DNA of 64,000 nt from Bog-756 sp963841885 (lineage in GTDB: Bacteria; Actinomycetota; Acidimicrobiia; Acidimicrobiales; RAAP-2): contig CAWJEK010000019.1 in NCBI GenBank assembly GCA_963841885.1, positions 124,001 to 188,000 of the forward strand. The letters are read 5' to 3'. Positions 53,992 through 64,000 of this stretch are shown piece by piece (position 1 is the stretch's first letter; every line of letters begins with the position of its first letter). Under the pieces are notes generated by a model. It was not told where the DNA came from. It saw nothing but the letters and a program-made list of their open reading frames with translations, and searched no databases. The position numbers and the translations under genes are program-made.

Positions 53992-56900
53992 GTGCATCCG
54001 ACCCCGTCACCGGACCTCCTGCAGGCCGACCGCGACGACACGACCGCCGGGCGGGCGACTGGGGTCGAGCCGGTGCGGGAGGTCGCACGGGCCGACGGCG
54101 TCCCCGCCGAGTTCCATCCTGCCGTCGCCGCCTGGTTCAGCCGGCGGTTCCCGGGCGGGGCCACCGAGCCCCAACGTCGCGCCTGGCCGCGGATCCTGAC
54201 CGGCGAGGACGTACTGGTCGCCTCGCCGACGGGTTCGGGCAAGACCCTGACCGGCTTCCTGGTGGCCATCGACGCCGCCTACCGTGCCCAGGGTGAGGCG
54301 GCCCCGGGTGAGGCGGCCCCGGGTCCGTCCGACGCCGAGCGGCCACCCGGCCCGGGCGTCGTCTACATCTCACCGTTGCGGGCGCTCGCCGTCGACGTCG
54401 AGGAGAACCTGCGGGCACCCCTGGAGGGGATCGCCGAGGAAGCCGAGCGCCTGGGCCTGCCTCCCCCCGAGCTCACCGTGGCCGTGCGCACCGGCGACAC
54501 TCCCGCCGCCGAGCGCGCCGCCATGCGCAAGCATCCGCCGGACCTCCTGGTAACCACGCCGGAGTCGCTCTATCTCCTGTTGACGGCGGCGTCGTCGCGC
54601 GCCGTGCTGGGCAGCGTCCACACGGTCATCGTCGACGAGGTCCACACCCTGGCCCGTGACAAGCGGGGGTCCCATCTGGCGCTCAGCCTGGAGCGACTGG
54701 CGCACCTGGTGGCCGAACGGGGAGGTCACCTGCAGCGCATCGGACTGTCGGCGACCCAGCGACCGCTCGAGGTCGTGGCCCGCCTGCTCTCGGGCGCGGA
54801 CCCCGACCGTCAGCCGACCGCCATCGTCGACTGCGGACACGCCCGCGACCTCGACGTGGCCATCGAACTCCCGGGCAGCGAGCTCGAGGCGGTCGCCAGC
54901 GGCGCGCAGTTCTCCGATGTCCTGGACCGGATCGCCGGACACGTGCTCGAACACCGCACCACGCTCGTCTTCGTCAACACCCGGAAGATGGCCGAGCGGG
55001 TGGCCCACCAGCTCGCCCTGCGGCTCGGCGCCGAGGAGGGTGCGGTCGCAGCCTCCGGCGGCGAGGTCGACGCCGCCCTCCAGGTGGCCGCCCACCACGG
55101 GAGCCTGTCGGCGGCCCGTCGGCGCATCGTCGAGCAACGGCTCCGGGCCGGTGACCTCCGGGCCCTCGTCGCCACCGCCTCCCTCGAGCTGGGCATCGAC
55201 GTCGGACCGGTCGAGCTGGTCTGTCAGATCGGCTCCCCCCGGGCGATCGCCACCTTCCTCCAGCGGGTGGGACGGGCCAACCACCACGTGGAGGGCACTC
55301 CGGCCGGGCGCCTCTACCCCCTCACCCGCGACGAGCTGGTGGAGTGCACGGCCCTGCTGGCCGGGGTCCGGTCCGGGCACCTCGACGTGCTCCACCCACC
55401 GGTGGCGCCCCTCGACGTCCTGACCCAGCAGGTCGTCGCCGAGGTGGCGGCCGCCGGCGAGTGGGACACCGACGCCCTCTTCGCACTCCTCGTCCGGGCC
55501 GCCCCCTTCGCCGACCTCACCCGGGAGGTCTTCGACCAGGTGGTCGACCTGGCCTCCTGGGGCATCCAGACCGGACGGGGCCGCCGGGGCGCCCACCTCC
55601 ACCACGACGCCGTCAACGGACGGCTGCGGGCCCGCCGGGGGGCACGGCTCGCCGCCCTCACCAGTGGCGGGGCCATTCCCGAGACCGGCGACTACCGCGT
55701 CGTCCTCGACCCCGAGGGTGTCACCGTGGGCTCGGTCCACGAGGACTTCGCCGTCGAGGCCACCGCCGGGGACATCTTCCTGCTCGGCACGCACTCCTGG
55801 CGGGTGGTCAAGGTGGAGACGGGCACCGTGCGGGTGGTCGATGCCGCCGACCTACCGCCGACCATCCCCTTCTGGCTCGGTGAGGCCCCCGCCCGCACCG
55901 CCGAGCTGAGCGCCGAGGTCGGCGACCTCCGGGCCGAACTCGAGCCGCTCCTGGCGGCGGGCGACGGCACCGGAGCCCGGGCGGCCGTGCGGGTCCGGGC
56001 CGGCGTGTCCGAGGAAGTGGCCGACCAGGTCGTCGCCTACCTGGGAGCCGGGCTCCTGGCCCTCGGGGCACTCCCCACCCGGCAGCGCCTGGTGGTGGAG
56101 CGCGTCTTCGACGATGCCGAGGGCACCCAGTTGATCGTGCACTCCCCTTACGGGGGCCGGATCAACCGCGCCCTGGGCCTGGCCCTGCGCAAGCGGTTCT
56201 GCGTCTCCTTCGACTTCGAACTCCAGGCCGCCGCCGACGACGACACGGTCGTGCTCTCGCTCGGTCCCCAGCACAGCTTCCCCCTGCCCCAGGTGCCCTC
56301 GATGCTCCACAGCACCACGGCCCATGACGTCCTGGTCCAGGCGGTGCTGCCCCACCCCATGCTGGCGGCGCGATGGCGGTGGAACCTCAACCGGGCCCTG
56401 GTGGTGCCGCGTTCGCGCGGGGGGTCCCGGCGGCCCATCCACCTCCAGCGGATGGAGGCCGAGGACATGCTGGCCGCCACCTGGCCGGCGCTCGCCGCCT
56501 GCCAGGAGAACGCCCCGCCCGGGCCCGTGGCCGTGCCCGACCACGTGCTGGTGCGCCAGACGGTCGACGACTGCCTGACCGAACCCCTCGACGCCGACGG
56601 TCTGGTGGACCTGCTCACCGAGGTGGAGGCCGGCCGGGTTTCCATGCACTTCGTGGAGTCGGCCGAGCCGTCACCCCTGGCCCACGGGATCCTGACCGGC
56701 AAGCCCTACACCTTCCTCGACGGCGCCCCCCTGGAGGAGCGACGTACACGGGCCGTGGCCGTGCCCCGGGGCCTCGGGGTGCTGGGTCCCGACGGCCTCC
56801 CGGCCGGGCTGCCGGTTCCCCCCGGGGAACTGGCCACCTTCGACCCGGCGGCCGAGGCCGAGGTCCTCGAACAGGTCCGCCCCGCGCCGCGCGACGCCGA

Positions 56901-58447
56901 CGAGCTCCACGACCTGCTGCTCTCACTCGTCCTGTGTCGCGAGGTGCCGGACTGGCGCCCCTGGTTCGCGGAGCTGGTGGCCGACGGGCGGGCCGGCCTG
57001 GTGGGCGGCCACTGGGCCCCCACCGAGCGGCGGGCCGAGGCGGAGCTCGTCCTCGCCTCGCTGACCGATCCCCTGGTCGATGCCGACGAGGCGCTGGCCG
57101 AGTGCGTGGGGGGCCACCTCGACGTGGCCGGACCGGTGACGGTGGAACGACTGGTCGACGGGGCCACGCTCCCCTCGGGAAGCGTCCGGGGCGTGCCGGT
57201 GACGGTCGCCCGGGCACGATCGGGTCTGGCCCGGCGCCAGGCCGCCGGTTCGGCCATCGAGCTCCCGGACGGTCGCTGGTGCGCACGCCACCTGCTGGTG
57301 CGGATCCACGCCGCCAGCCGGTCCCGGCGCCGGCGCCGGGTCGAGGCGGTGCCGCTGGCCACCTACGTGCGGTTCCTGGCCTGCTGGCAGCACCTGGCGC
57401 CCGGGACCCGGGCCGAGGGGCGGGCCGGCCTGCTCTCGGTCATCGAGCAGCTCCAGGGGATCGAGGCGCCGGCCGGCGAGTGGGAACGCCACCTGCTGCC
57501 GTCGCGCGTCGCCGGCGTACGACCCCCGCTGGCTCGACGAGCTGTGCCTGGCCGGCCAGGTGGCCTGGGGGCGCCTCACCCCGCGACCCGACGCCGCCCC
57601 CGACGGCGACGAACCGGGCCACCGCGGCACGGCCACCCCGTCGCCGGCCACCCCCCTGGCCCTCGTGTGCCGGGAGGATCTCGGCTGGACGCTGGCGGCC
57701 GTCCGGGCCGGCCGTGAGGTGGTGGAACCGTCGGTCGGGGCGTCGGCCGACCTGCTCGCCGTCCTGCGCTCCCGGGGCGCCTCCTTCCGTTCGGAGCTCC
57801 CCGGCGCCACCGGACGCCTCGGGACCGACGTCGACGAGGGCCTGTGGGATCTGGTGTCCCGGGGCATCGTGACGGCCGACGCCTTCTCCGCCGTGCGGAG
57901 CCTCCTGGCCGCCCGGGCCCGGCGTCGGGGCCCCGGGCGCGCCGTCACCCGCCGGACCGCCCTCGGCCGGGCCCGCACCCTGCCGGGCAGCGGCATCGGT
58001 GAGGGCCGGTGGTCGCTCCTGCCCGAGCCGGCGCTCCCCGACCCGGCGACCGGGCCCGAGTCCGAGGAGCTGGCCGAGGCCGTGGCCTGGCAGCTGCTGG
58101 CCCGATGGGGGGTCGTGGCGTGGGAGGTGTCGGAGCGCGAGTCCTACCGGATCCCCTGGCGCGATGTGGTGCGGGCGCTGCGCCGGCTGGAGGCCCGGGG
58201 CCAGGCCCTGGGCGGCCGGTTCGTGGCCGGCATCTCCGGTGAGCAGTACGCCGCCCCGGACGCCGCCGACCTGCTCGGCCAGGTCCATCGGGACCCGCAG
58301 CGGGCGGAGGCGGTCACGGTGGCCGGGGCCGATCCGCTCAACCTGACCGGTGGACTGTTGGCCGGGCCCCGGGTGCCCTCGGTGCGCAACCGGTCGGTGC
58401 ACTACCGCGACGGCGTGCCCACCGACTCGACGGCCGCCGCTTCCTGA
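53992..58447 (+). CDS. lhr: Lhr-type ATP-dependent helicase, frameshifted near the C-terminus
   Basis: A large superfamily 2 helicase, ~1484 residues, in DNA repair. Motifs: I in SPTGSGKTLTG, II as DEVHTLA, III in LSATQRP, IV LVFVNTRKMAERV, V ATASLELGIDVG and VI QRVGRANHH, then the Lhr winged-helix region and the large C-terminal half. The frame shifts near 57512-57518: LLPSRVAG is followed in the other frame by YDPRWLDELCLAGQVAWGRL. One extra base explains it. The shifted part then continues intact for 290 residues to the stop at 58447. The GTG start has no strong ribosome site. Near residue 100 an imperfect copy-rich linker occurs (see repeat). Confidence 0.93.
54292..54321 (+). repeat. Perfect tandem 15-bp repeat inside lhr
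   Basis: GGTGAGGCGGCCCCG occurs twice in tandem (54292-54306 and 54307-54321), encoding GEAAP twice in a Gly/Pro/Ala linker between motif I and the next conserved strand. It is a probable slippage product and a likely length polymorphism. Confidence 0.85.
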
Positions 58448-58456
58448 CCGTTCCCA

Positions 58457-58475
58457 CCCCGGCTTCGCGTCGGGG
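58457..58475. terminator. Hairpin with a UUCGC loop between lhr and the ABC permease
   Basis: CCCCGGC and GTCGGGG pair over 7 positions with one G-U and a TTCGC loop, ten bases after the lhr stop and before the convergent permease gene. The stable loop suits a terminator. Confidence 0.5.
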
Positions 58476-58534
58476 CCGTGAGCGATCGTCGGAGGCGGTG
58501 GCGCCCGGTCCCGTGGACGGTGGACGGCCGTCGG

Positions 58535-60190
58535 TCAGTCGCCCTGCACGTCCCGGTGACGGAAGGCCCATCCCCCGACGAACGCGGTCACCATCCCGAT
58601 GCCGGCCATGATCGCGTTGGCCTCCCAGTCGGGCGCCACAGCCGGGGCGGACGCCATCTGGTGGAAGACCGACGTGTCGAGCACCCAGTGGCTGGTCGCC
58701 CCGATGCCCCCCACGATCACCACGAGGAGCGACCATCCGAGTACCCCGTACACGACCCACGAGGTCAACCGGGGACGGATCCCGAAGGTCAGCAGGCCGA
58801 CACCGAGGATCACCATGGACGGGGGCACGAGGTTGATGCCGGCCGCCAGCAGGGTCACCACGCGGAGCCCGGAGTGCTGGGTCGCCGCGCCCGACCAGGC
58901 CGACAGGCCCGCGACCAGACCGGCGACGATCACCACCCCGAGAGCCACCGCCGACCGTCCCCCGAGCCATGCCCACCGCGAAACGGGGCGGACGAGGAGA
59001 TGGTCGAGCATCCCGGCGGACTCCTCGGCGCGCGCCGCGGTCACCTGGCCGGCGGCGGCGAAGCCGATCAGGACGGCCAGCACCAGGAAGCACAGACCGA
59101 GCACGGCGTCGGTGCCGGTCCCGACGGCGCCGAGCTTGGCGAGTACCTGGTGCACCGAGCCGACGATCGTGGTGCCGGCCGACCTGGCGATGAGCCCGTA
59201 GAGCAGGGCGGCGAGGGCGATGGCCACCCACCACCCGATGATCGTCCCCCGCATCAGTCGGACGGCGAGCCCGGCGGGGCCGCGGAGCAGGCCCAGGTGG
59301 GCCTCGGCGTGGGTCCGGTCGGGCACGATGCTGGCGCCGACGTCCCGCCGGCCGGCGATGTGCACGGCCACCCCGACCAGCCCGATCGTGAAGGCGGCGA
59401 TCGGCAGGAGGGCGGAGGGCCGCGGTGAGGTGAGCGGCTGGAGCTCCTCCACCCAGCCCAGCGGGGTGGTCCAGATCAAGCCGTGGAGACCCACGCCGGC
59501 GTCGGCCAGGAGGCGAAGCGCATAGGCGACGCCGAGCACCACGGCGGCGAACGCCGCGGCCTGGCGACGGGTGGCGGCCAGCTGGCTGGTGACGGCACCG
59601 ATGGCGAGGAACATCACGGCGGCGGCCACCTTGGCCAGGGCGAAGTACAGCGTCGGGGCGACGCCCACGTGCACCTTGGCGCCGTGCCATCCGACGAACG
59701 TGACGAGGGCCGTGACGATCCACAGCACGGCGGCGCCCGCGCCCAGTCCGGCGATGGCCTGGGCCGTCGCCCGCCGGCGGGTGGTCTGCCCGGCTACCAG
59801 CAGGTCCCACCGGCCACGGTCCTCCTCCCCCCGCAGGAGCCGGGTGCTGGTGAGCAGCCCCCACACCGACCCGAGGATCATGAGGGTCATGGACACCTTG
59901 AAGTCGGTGAATCCGGTGACCGTCTGGAGGGCCGGAGTGGGGCCGAAGAGTGTTCTCACCGCCTGGCTGGCGCCATAGGTGTCGGCCAGCGCCCGGCGGC
60001 TCGCCGGGGTCTTGTAGATGGTCGTGTAGCTGACCGCCGAGGAGGCGATGACCACCCCCAGGATCCACCCCCAGAGCGCACCCGAGAGCGTGGCGGCACG
60101 GGCCGTCCGGGCCGCCACGACGGTCGTCGGTGACCGTCGGGTCGGGGTGGCGCCGATGGTCGCCACGTCGACCGCCACGTCAGTCGACAT
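58535..60190 (-). CDS. ABC-2-type exporter permease
   Basis: A 551-residue membrane protein with about 12 hydrophobic helices in two halves of six. It resembles the polyketide/antibiotic exporter permeases of actinobacteria: LSGALWGWILGVVIASSAVSYTTIY at the N-terminus, GSVWGLLTSTRLLRGEEDRGRWDLLVAGQTTRRR in a cytoplasmic loop and a repeat of this loop as TAARAEESAGMLDHLLVRPVSRWAWLGGR. It overlaps the upstream ATPase gene by 11 bp, so they form one exporter. The substrate is unknown. Confidence 0.9.
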   Translation of the reverse strand: MSTDVAVDVATIGATPTRRSPTTVVAARTARAATLSGALWGWILGVVIASSAVSYTTIYKTPASRRALADTYGASQAVRTLFGPTPALQTVTGFTDFKVSMTLMILGSVWGLLTSTRLLRGEEDRGRWDLLVAGQTTRRRATAQAIAGLGAGAAVLWIVTALVTFVGWHGAKVHVGVAPTLYFALAKVAAAVMFLAIGAVTSQLAATRRQAAAFAAVVLGVAYALRLLADAGVGLHGLIWTTPLGWVEELQPLTSPRPSALLPIAAFTIGLVGVAVHIAGRRDVGASIVPDRTHAEAHLGLLRGPAGLAVRLMRGTIIGWWVAIALAALLYGLIARSAGTTIVGSVHQVLAKLGAVGTGTDAVLGLCFLVLAVLIGFAAAGQVTAARAEESAGMLDHLLVRPVSRWAWLGGRSAVALGVVIVAGLVAGLSAWSGAATQHSGLRVVTLLAAGINLVPPSMVILGVGLLTFGIRPRLTSWVVYGVLGWSLLVVIVGGIGATSHWVLDTSVFHQMASAPAVAPDWEANAIMAGIGMVTAFVGGWAFRHRDVQGD

Positions 60191-61076
60191 GCCCGGCCTG
60201 GCCGTACTGGGCGAGGAACAACTCCTCGAGGGACGGCTCGCGGCTCAGCAGGCCCGTCACCCCGGCGGTGGCCAGGGCACTTACCAGGGGCTCGACCGAG
60301 CCCCTGACCTGGCAGTGGAGGGTGTGACCATCGATGCTGACGGCACTGACACCCGGTACCCGCGAGAGATCGGGCAGGACGCCGTCGAAGGTGGCTTCGA
60401 TGGTCAGCGCGCTGAGGTGTCGCATCTCGGCCAGGGTGCCCATCTCGACGAGCACGCCTTCCCGGAGGATGCCGATCCGGTCGCACAGCGCCTCGACCTC
60501 GCTCATGATGTGCGACGACAGGAACACCGTCTGTCCCCGTCCGCGGGCTTCGGCGATGCAGGTCCGGAAGGCCTGCTCCATCAGGGGATCGAGGCCGCTG
60601 GTCGGCTCGTCGAGCACCAGGAGGTCCGGCCGGACCATGAGGGCGGCGATGAGGATGACCTTCTGGCGGTTGCCCTTGGAGTAGGCGCGGATCTTCTTGG
60701 TCGGATCGAGGTCGAACCGGGCGACCAGTTCGTCGCGGTAGGGCTCGTCGACCCGCCCCGAGACGCGACCCAACAGGGCCAGCGTCTCGGCCCCGGTGAG
60801 CGACGGCCACAGGTCGGCCTCGCCGGCCACGTAGGCCAGCCGTCGGTGGACCTCGACCGGGCGCCGTTGGCAGTCGAGGCCGAAGATCTCGGCCCTGCCT
60901 CCCGAGGGCTGGATGAGACCCAGCAGCAGGCGGATCGTGGTCGTCTTGCCGGCCCCGTTGGGGCCCAGGTAACCGACGACCTCCCCCCGGGCGACGTGGA
61001 GGTCGAGATGGTCGAGGGCCGCCACGTCGCCGTAGCGCTTGGTGAGGCCCTCGGTGCGGATCGCTTCGTCGGACAC
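60180..61076 (-). CDS. ABC exporter ATP-binding protein
   Basis: A 298-residue ATPase that powers the downstream permease. Walker A GPNGAGKTTT, Q-loop region VAGEADLWPSLTG, signature YSKGNRQKVILIAAL (a KGNRQK variant of LSGGQ, as in drug exporters), Walker B LLVLDEPTSGLDP and switch His in FLSSHIMSEVEAL. The C-terminal ~80 residues form the extra domain typical of this exporter group. The start GTG 61076 follows GAGGAG. The permease start overlaps its end. Confidence 0.94.
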   Translation of the reverse strand: MSDEAIRTEGLTKRYGDVAALDHLDLHVARGEVVGYLGPNGAGKTTTIRLLLGLIQPSGGRAEIFGLDCQRRPVEVHRRLAYVAGEADLWPSLTGAETLALLGRVSGRVDEPYRDELVARFDLDPTKKIRAYSKGNRQKVILIAALMVRPDLLVLDEPTSGLDPLMEQAFRTCIAEARGRGQTVFLSSHIMSEVEALCDRIGILREGVLVEMGTLAEMRHLSALTIEATFDGVLPDLSRVPGVSAVSIDGHTLHCQVRGSVEPLVSALATAGVTGLLSREPSLEELFLAQYGQAGHVD

Positions 61077-61240
61077 GGATCGGTTCTCCTCGGTCCGGCA
61101 CGGGTGTGGACAGGTCGCTCTACGACTGTATGGGGCTGTCGGGAACCCACCAGGGTCGAAGGTCCCGGCCCCGGGAGGGGGGCGCGTTGATTTCGGCACC
61201 AGGGGTGGGTAGGTGTAGAGGACGACCGAGGCGGAGGAGG
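61077..61240. other. Divergent gap before the IPT-domain gene
   Basis: 164 bp between the ATPase start and the + strand IPT gene. It carries the ribosome site GAGGAG of the ATPase and GCGGAGGAGG just before 61241. No other element is recognised. Confidence 0.35.
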
Positions 61241-62270
61241 ATGGTGTCCCCACACAACCGCCGACAACGACCCGGGCCGGACACGGGTGCCAGGGCGCTC
61301 AGCGCCATGGCCGAGGCCGCCCGTCGCGCCCGGGCGGCGGGCGGCGGCACCCTCGGACCTCCCACCATTCCGGTCCGGCGGTCACCCGATCCGCCGGTCG
61401 ACGGCCGGGAGCCGGATTCCGCGATCCCGGCGGCCCCGCTCCCAGACCGACCTGACGCACCGGACGCACCCGGCGCCATCGCCCCGCCCCCGGAGGCCGC
61501 GCCGCCCGCCGCCACCACCCCACCCGAGCGCCATCCGGCCCCTCCGTCGGATCCGCCGTCCCCCTCTCCCCCGGCCCCACCGGTGGCCCCGGTGATGGTG
61601 TTCGACGCGTTGGCCGAGGAACGGACCGGTGCCGGGCCGTCGTCGTTGGGTCCACCCGGTGGCGGATCACCGACCCCGGGGCCCGACCTGGCCCCGGCGC
61701 CGACCCGACACCGTCATACCGCTCCCCGGGCCGCCGATCCCGACCGGGGACTACGACGGGCGATCCTCGGGGTGTCCGCCGCCCTCGTCGCCGTGCTGGT
61801 CGCGCTGCTCGGATCGGTTCTGTTCGGCAGCGGACCGCCTCCGGCCACCTCGGATTCCCACCCCCCCACCACCCGGGTCAGCCGGGCTCCGTCCCCGGCG
61901 CCCTCCTCCTCCACCCCGACGACGCCCGCTCCCGGGGCGGCCACAGGCCCGTCGAGCACCAGTTCGACCACCACCTCCGTCCCGGTGTCGTCGACCACGT
62001 CGGTGCCGGGAGGTGCGCCGGCGCTGACGAGCCTGCAGCCGTCGTCCGGCGCCGTCGGCCAGGCGGTGGTCGTCACCGGTGCCGGGTTCTACAGTCCCTC
62101 CGGTCACATCCGGGCCACGGTGGGCGGCCAGACCGCCTTCGTGAGTTGTTCGAACCAGGCGACCTGTACGGTGACGATCCCACCGCTCACCCCGGTCTCG
62201 CCCACGGAGCCCGTGGTGATCATCACCGACCAGCGGGCCTTCCAATCCGCTCAGCCTCACGGTGACCTAG
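61241..62270 (+). CDS. Membrane protein with disordered N-terminus and IPT/TIG domain, frameshifted at its end
   Basis: Layout of the 342 residues: ~165 residues of Pro/Ala/Arg-rich disordered cytoplasmic sequence, one membrane helix (LRRAILGVSAALVAVLVALLG), a Ser/Thr/Pro-rich extracellular linker, and a C-terminal IPT/TIG beta domain (LTSLQPSSGAVGQAVVVTGAGF, then VGGQTAFVSC and the strand VVIIT). The last strand shifts frame near 62226-62236: the other frame gives GPSNPLSLTVT and a stop at 62270, the normal end of an IPT domain. Without the shift the frame stays open far into the convergent gene. The start could also be GTG 61244. The function is unknown. Confidence 0.72.
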
Positions 62271-62299
62271 GTGGTCGGAGCCCCGGTCGTCCTACCGGA

Positions 62300-63494
62300 T
62301 CACCGCTGATCCCACTTCCGGGCCCACGCCCGGCCTTGCGCCCGGCGCCGGCGCACGATCCAGACCGGCAGCGTCCCGAGTGCCGCGAACCCCACCGCGA
62401 TGACCGCCAGGGTGAGCTTCTGCGGGCCCGACGCGAACAGGCCGATGGCCATCACGAGCGCCACCGCCCAGGCGGCGGCCGCGCCGACGATCAGGACGCG
62501 ATCCCCCAGGACGTACGTACGGTGTCCGTCCATGGCCGACCACGGACGTCCCGCACCGGCCTCGGCGGCGACGGCCTCCGGGCGTCCCGGGTCCGGGGGA
62601 GGTGGCGGGCCCGACTTACCGGCGAAGAAGAGGGCCACGGGCGCCCCCACCCGTTCCAGTCGAAGGGCCAGGGCCGGGTTCTTCGAGATGACGAGATTGC
62701 TGCCCACCCCGAGGACCAGGAAGGCCACCGGTCCGAATCCGGGCGCCCACAGGAGCGGCAGGAAGAGGATCAGGATGGCGATCCTGACGATTCCCAGTCC
62801 GGCCCGGGAGAGGTTCTGGCGGGGGAGGATGGCGTCGGGATTGGCTCGCGCGGCCTCCGCCAGGACCCGGGTGCCCTCGCGACCCTGACCGTTGGCACGG
62901 AGCGAGACGCCGAGATTGTTGAGGGCCGCGTGAATTTTCCGGATCGATCTCGAGGGCGCGCCGGCTGGCCGAGATCGCCGCCTCCCAATTCCTGGCGGTT
63001 ATGGCCACCACACTGGCGGTCACCCACGTGGCGGGGCTGTTCGGCGCCAGCCGGACCACATCCTGCACCGCCCGGTCGGCCCCGGCGATGTCGCCGGTGA
63101 GGGCGAGGGCCGAGGCCAGGGCCAGGTGGCTGTTGGGATCGTGGGGCGCCAGGCGAACCGCCTGGTGGGCACTCGCCACCGACTCCGGGCCGAGTCGCCC
63201 CCGCTCGCTCTTGGGGAGGCTCCGGGCCAGTGACGACAGCGCGACGCTCCGCAGACAGAAGCCCTGCGCCGACTCGGGGGCGAGTCGGATCGCCTCGTCC
63301 GCCTTCCGGGCCGCTTCGGCGAACTGGCCATCCCCCCGCAGCGCCCGTGACCACGCCCGGTACCCCCGCGGGTCGTCCGGCTCCTTCCGCACGGCGTCGG
63401 CCGCCCGCTCCGCCGCCGTGCCGAAACGCTTGACGGCCAACAGGGCATCCGACTGGGCGAGCAGCGACTCGACGTCTCCGTCCACTCCGGACAC
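62300..63494 (-). CDS. TPR-repeat membrane protein, frameshifted
   Basis: A 397-residue protein. The N-terminal ~200 residues hold TPR motifs: AVKRFGTAAERAADAVRKEPDDPRGYRAW, FAEAARKADEAIRLAPESAQGFCLR, VASAHQAVRLAPHDPNSHLALASAL and WEAAISASRRALEIDPEN. The frame shifts near 62928-62933 (one extra base), then AALNNLGVSLRANGQGREGTRVL continues. The C-terminal part has two hydrophobic hairpins, around RIAILILFLPLLLWAPGF and VGAAAAWAVALVMAIGLF. The GTG start at 63494 is 8 bp after the upstream AAA+ gene's stop, so they form an operon. Likely an adaptor for the ATPase at the membrane (inference). Confidence 0.78.
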
Positions 63495-63502
63495 GGCCCC
63501 CG

Positions 63503-64000
63503 CTACCGGCTGCGACGCTGGCGCAGATAGGTAGCCAGCTCGTCGTACTCGCCGGAGGTGTTCGCATAGCGGACGTGGTTGCGGGCCGACTCGAGCCAGG
63601 GTCCCGTGCTCGGACGGACCGACTGCATCGCCGTCAGGACCTGCGAGGTCGTGATCGGTTGGACGACCGAACTGGCGATGGCCTCCGCCAGGCCCACATC
63701 CGCCGCCTCCTGGCAGACGAGGCGCAGATCGGCGCCGGACATGCCCTCCGAGGCCCGGGCCAGGGCGCGGAAGTCGATGTCTGCGATCGGGCGGTCGCGC
63801 AGGTTGGATCGCAGGATCGCCTCCCGGGCCGGGCCGTCCGGGGGCAGCACCAGCATCGTCCGGTCGAACCGCCCCGGTCGGCGAAGCGCCGGATCGACGT
63901 CCCACGGCTGGTTGGTCGCCCCGATCACGAAGATCCCCTCATTGGACCGCTCGACCCCGTCGAGTTCGACGAGGAGCTGGGCCACCACGTTGCGGGCCGC
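63503..64000 (-). CDS. AAA+ ATPase, Cdc48/FtsH-like (partial, N-terminus beyond window)
   Basis: The C-terminal 165 residues of an AAA+ ATPase. Visible: LLVELDGVERSNEGIFVIGATNQPWDVDPALRRPGRFDRTM (sensor-1 Asn in GATN and the Arg fingers in RRPGRFDR), then the small lid domain with sensor 2 in ASEGMSGADLRLVCQEAA. Walker A and B lie outside. Sequence type matches the Cdc48/VCP/FtsH group, possibly a single AAA domain. It is the upstream member of an operon with the TPR membrane protein and may remodel or unfold protein complexes at the membrane. Confidence 0.88.
   Translation of the reverse strand, partial: AARNVVAQLLVELDGVERSNEGIFVIGATNQPWDVDPALRRPGRFDRTMLVLPPDGPAREAILRSNLRDRPIADIDFRALARASEGMSGADLRLVCQEAADVGLAEAIASSVVQPITTSQVLTAMQSVRPSTGPWLESARNHVRYANTSGEYDELATYLRQRRSR

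Overview
The window is very GC-rich DNA from an actinobacterium. Evidence includes an F420-dependent luciferase-family oxidoreductase, a wax ester/triacylglycerol synthase, a DevR/DevS-type pair, a full-length Lhr helicase, monomeric isocitrate dehydrogenase, GTG starts and stop/start overlaps (ATGA, GTGA). A secreted protein with 42-residue GDAxFYGS repeats makes an Acidimicrobiia-like lineage my best guess; that placement is inference. I saw no rRNA, tRNA, CRISPR array, insertion sequence or phage gene.

Layout. 1-6.1 kb: the start of an ABC solute-binding lipoprotein (cut by the window edge), a membrane-anchored HSL-type esterase divergent from a WS/DGAT acyltransferase, a beta-propeller lipoprotein and an NAD(P)-epimerase. 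6.2-13.3 kb: a TetR regulator, then the complete cydABDC block (cytochrome bd oxidase plus its CydDC exporter) with overlapping genes. 13.3-18.5 kb: GNAT, STAS, two small unknown proteins, a DevR-like response regulator divergent from a compact DevS-like kinase, a universal stress protein and a small unknown protein. A 16-bp element of DevR-box type lies upstream of cydA and again upstream of the small gene at 14740, with a 12-bp half match upstream of the STAS gene. This suggests a low-oxygen/redox regulon that includes the terminal oxidase.

18.5-36 kb: a sulfatase, a Baeyer-Villiger-type monooxygenase, an MFS-TetR pair, an amidase_3 protein lacking a zinc-ligand histidine, a lipoprotein, monomeric IDH, an RNA methyltransferase, an amidohydrolase, the repeat-bearing secreted protein, an MFS-MarR pair, and a MarR divergent from a DUF3089 lipoprotein hydrolase across a clean palindromic operator. 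36-50 kb: a sulfur-scavenging stretch (SsuA-, SsuC- and SsuB-like genes and a TauD-family dioxygenase, each overlapping the next, behind a near-leaderless promoter), preceded by an alcohol dehydrogenase and an F420 enzyme. It is followed by a PAS-GAF-SpoIIE phosphatase, a haloperoxidase-fold hydrolase, an ArsR fusion and a large arylsulfatase. 50-64 kb: TetR-MFS divergent from an SDR, a DksA/TraR zinc finger, Lhr, an ABC exporter, an IPT-domain membrane protein, and a TPR membrane protein downstream of an AAA+ ATPase that runs off the window.

Eight genes are each broken by one or two single-base indels, with intact conserved sequence on both sides and in-frame totals once corrected. I read most of these as assembly or sequencing errors rather than pseudogenes.
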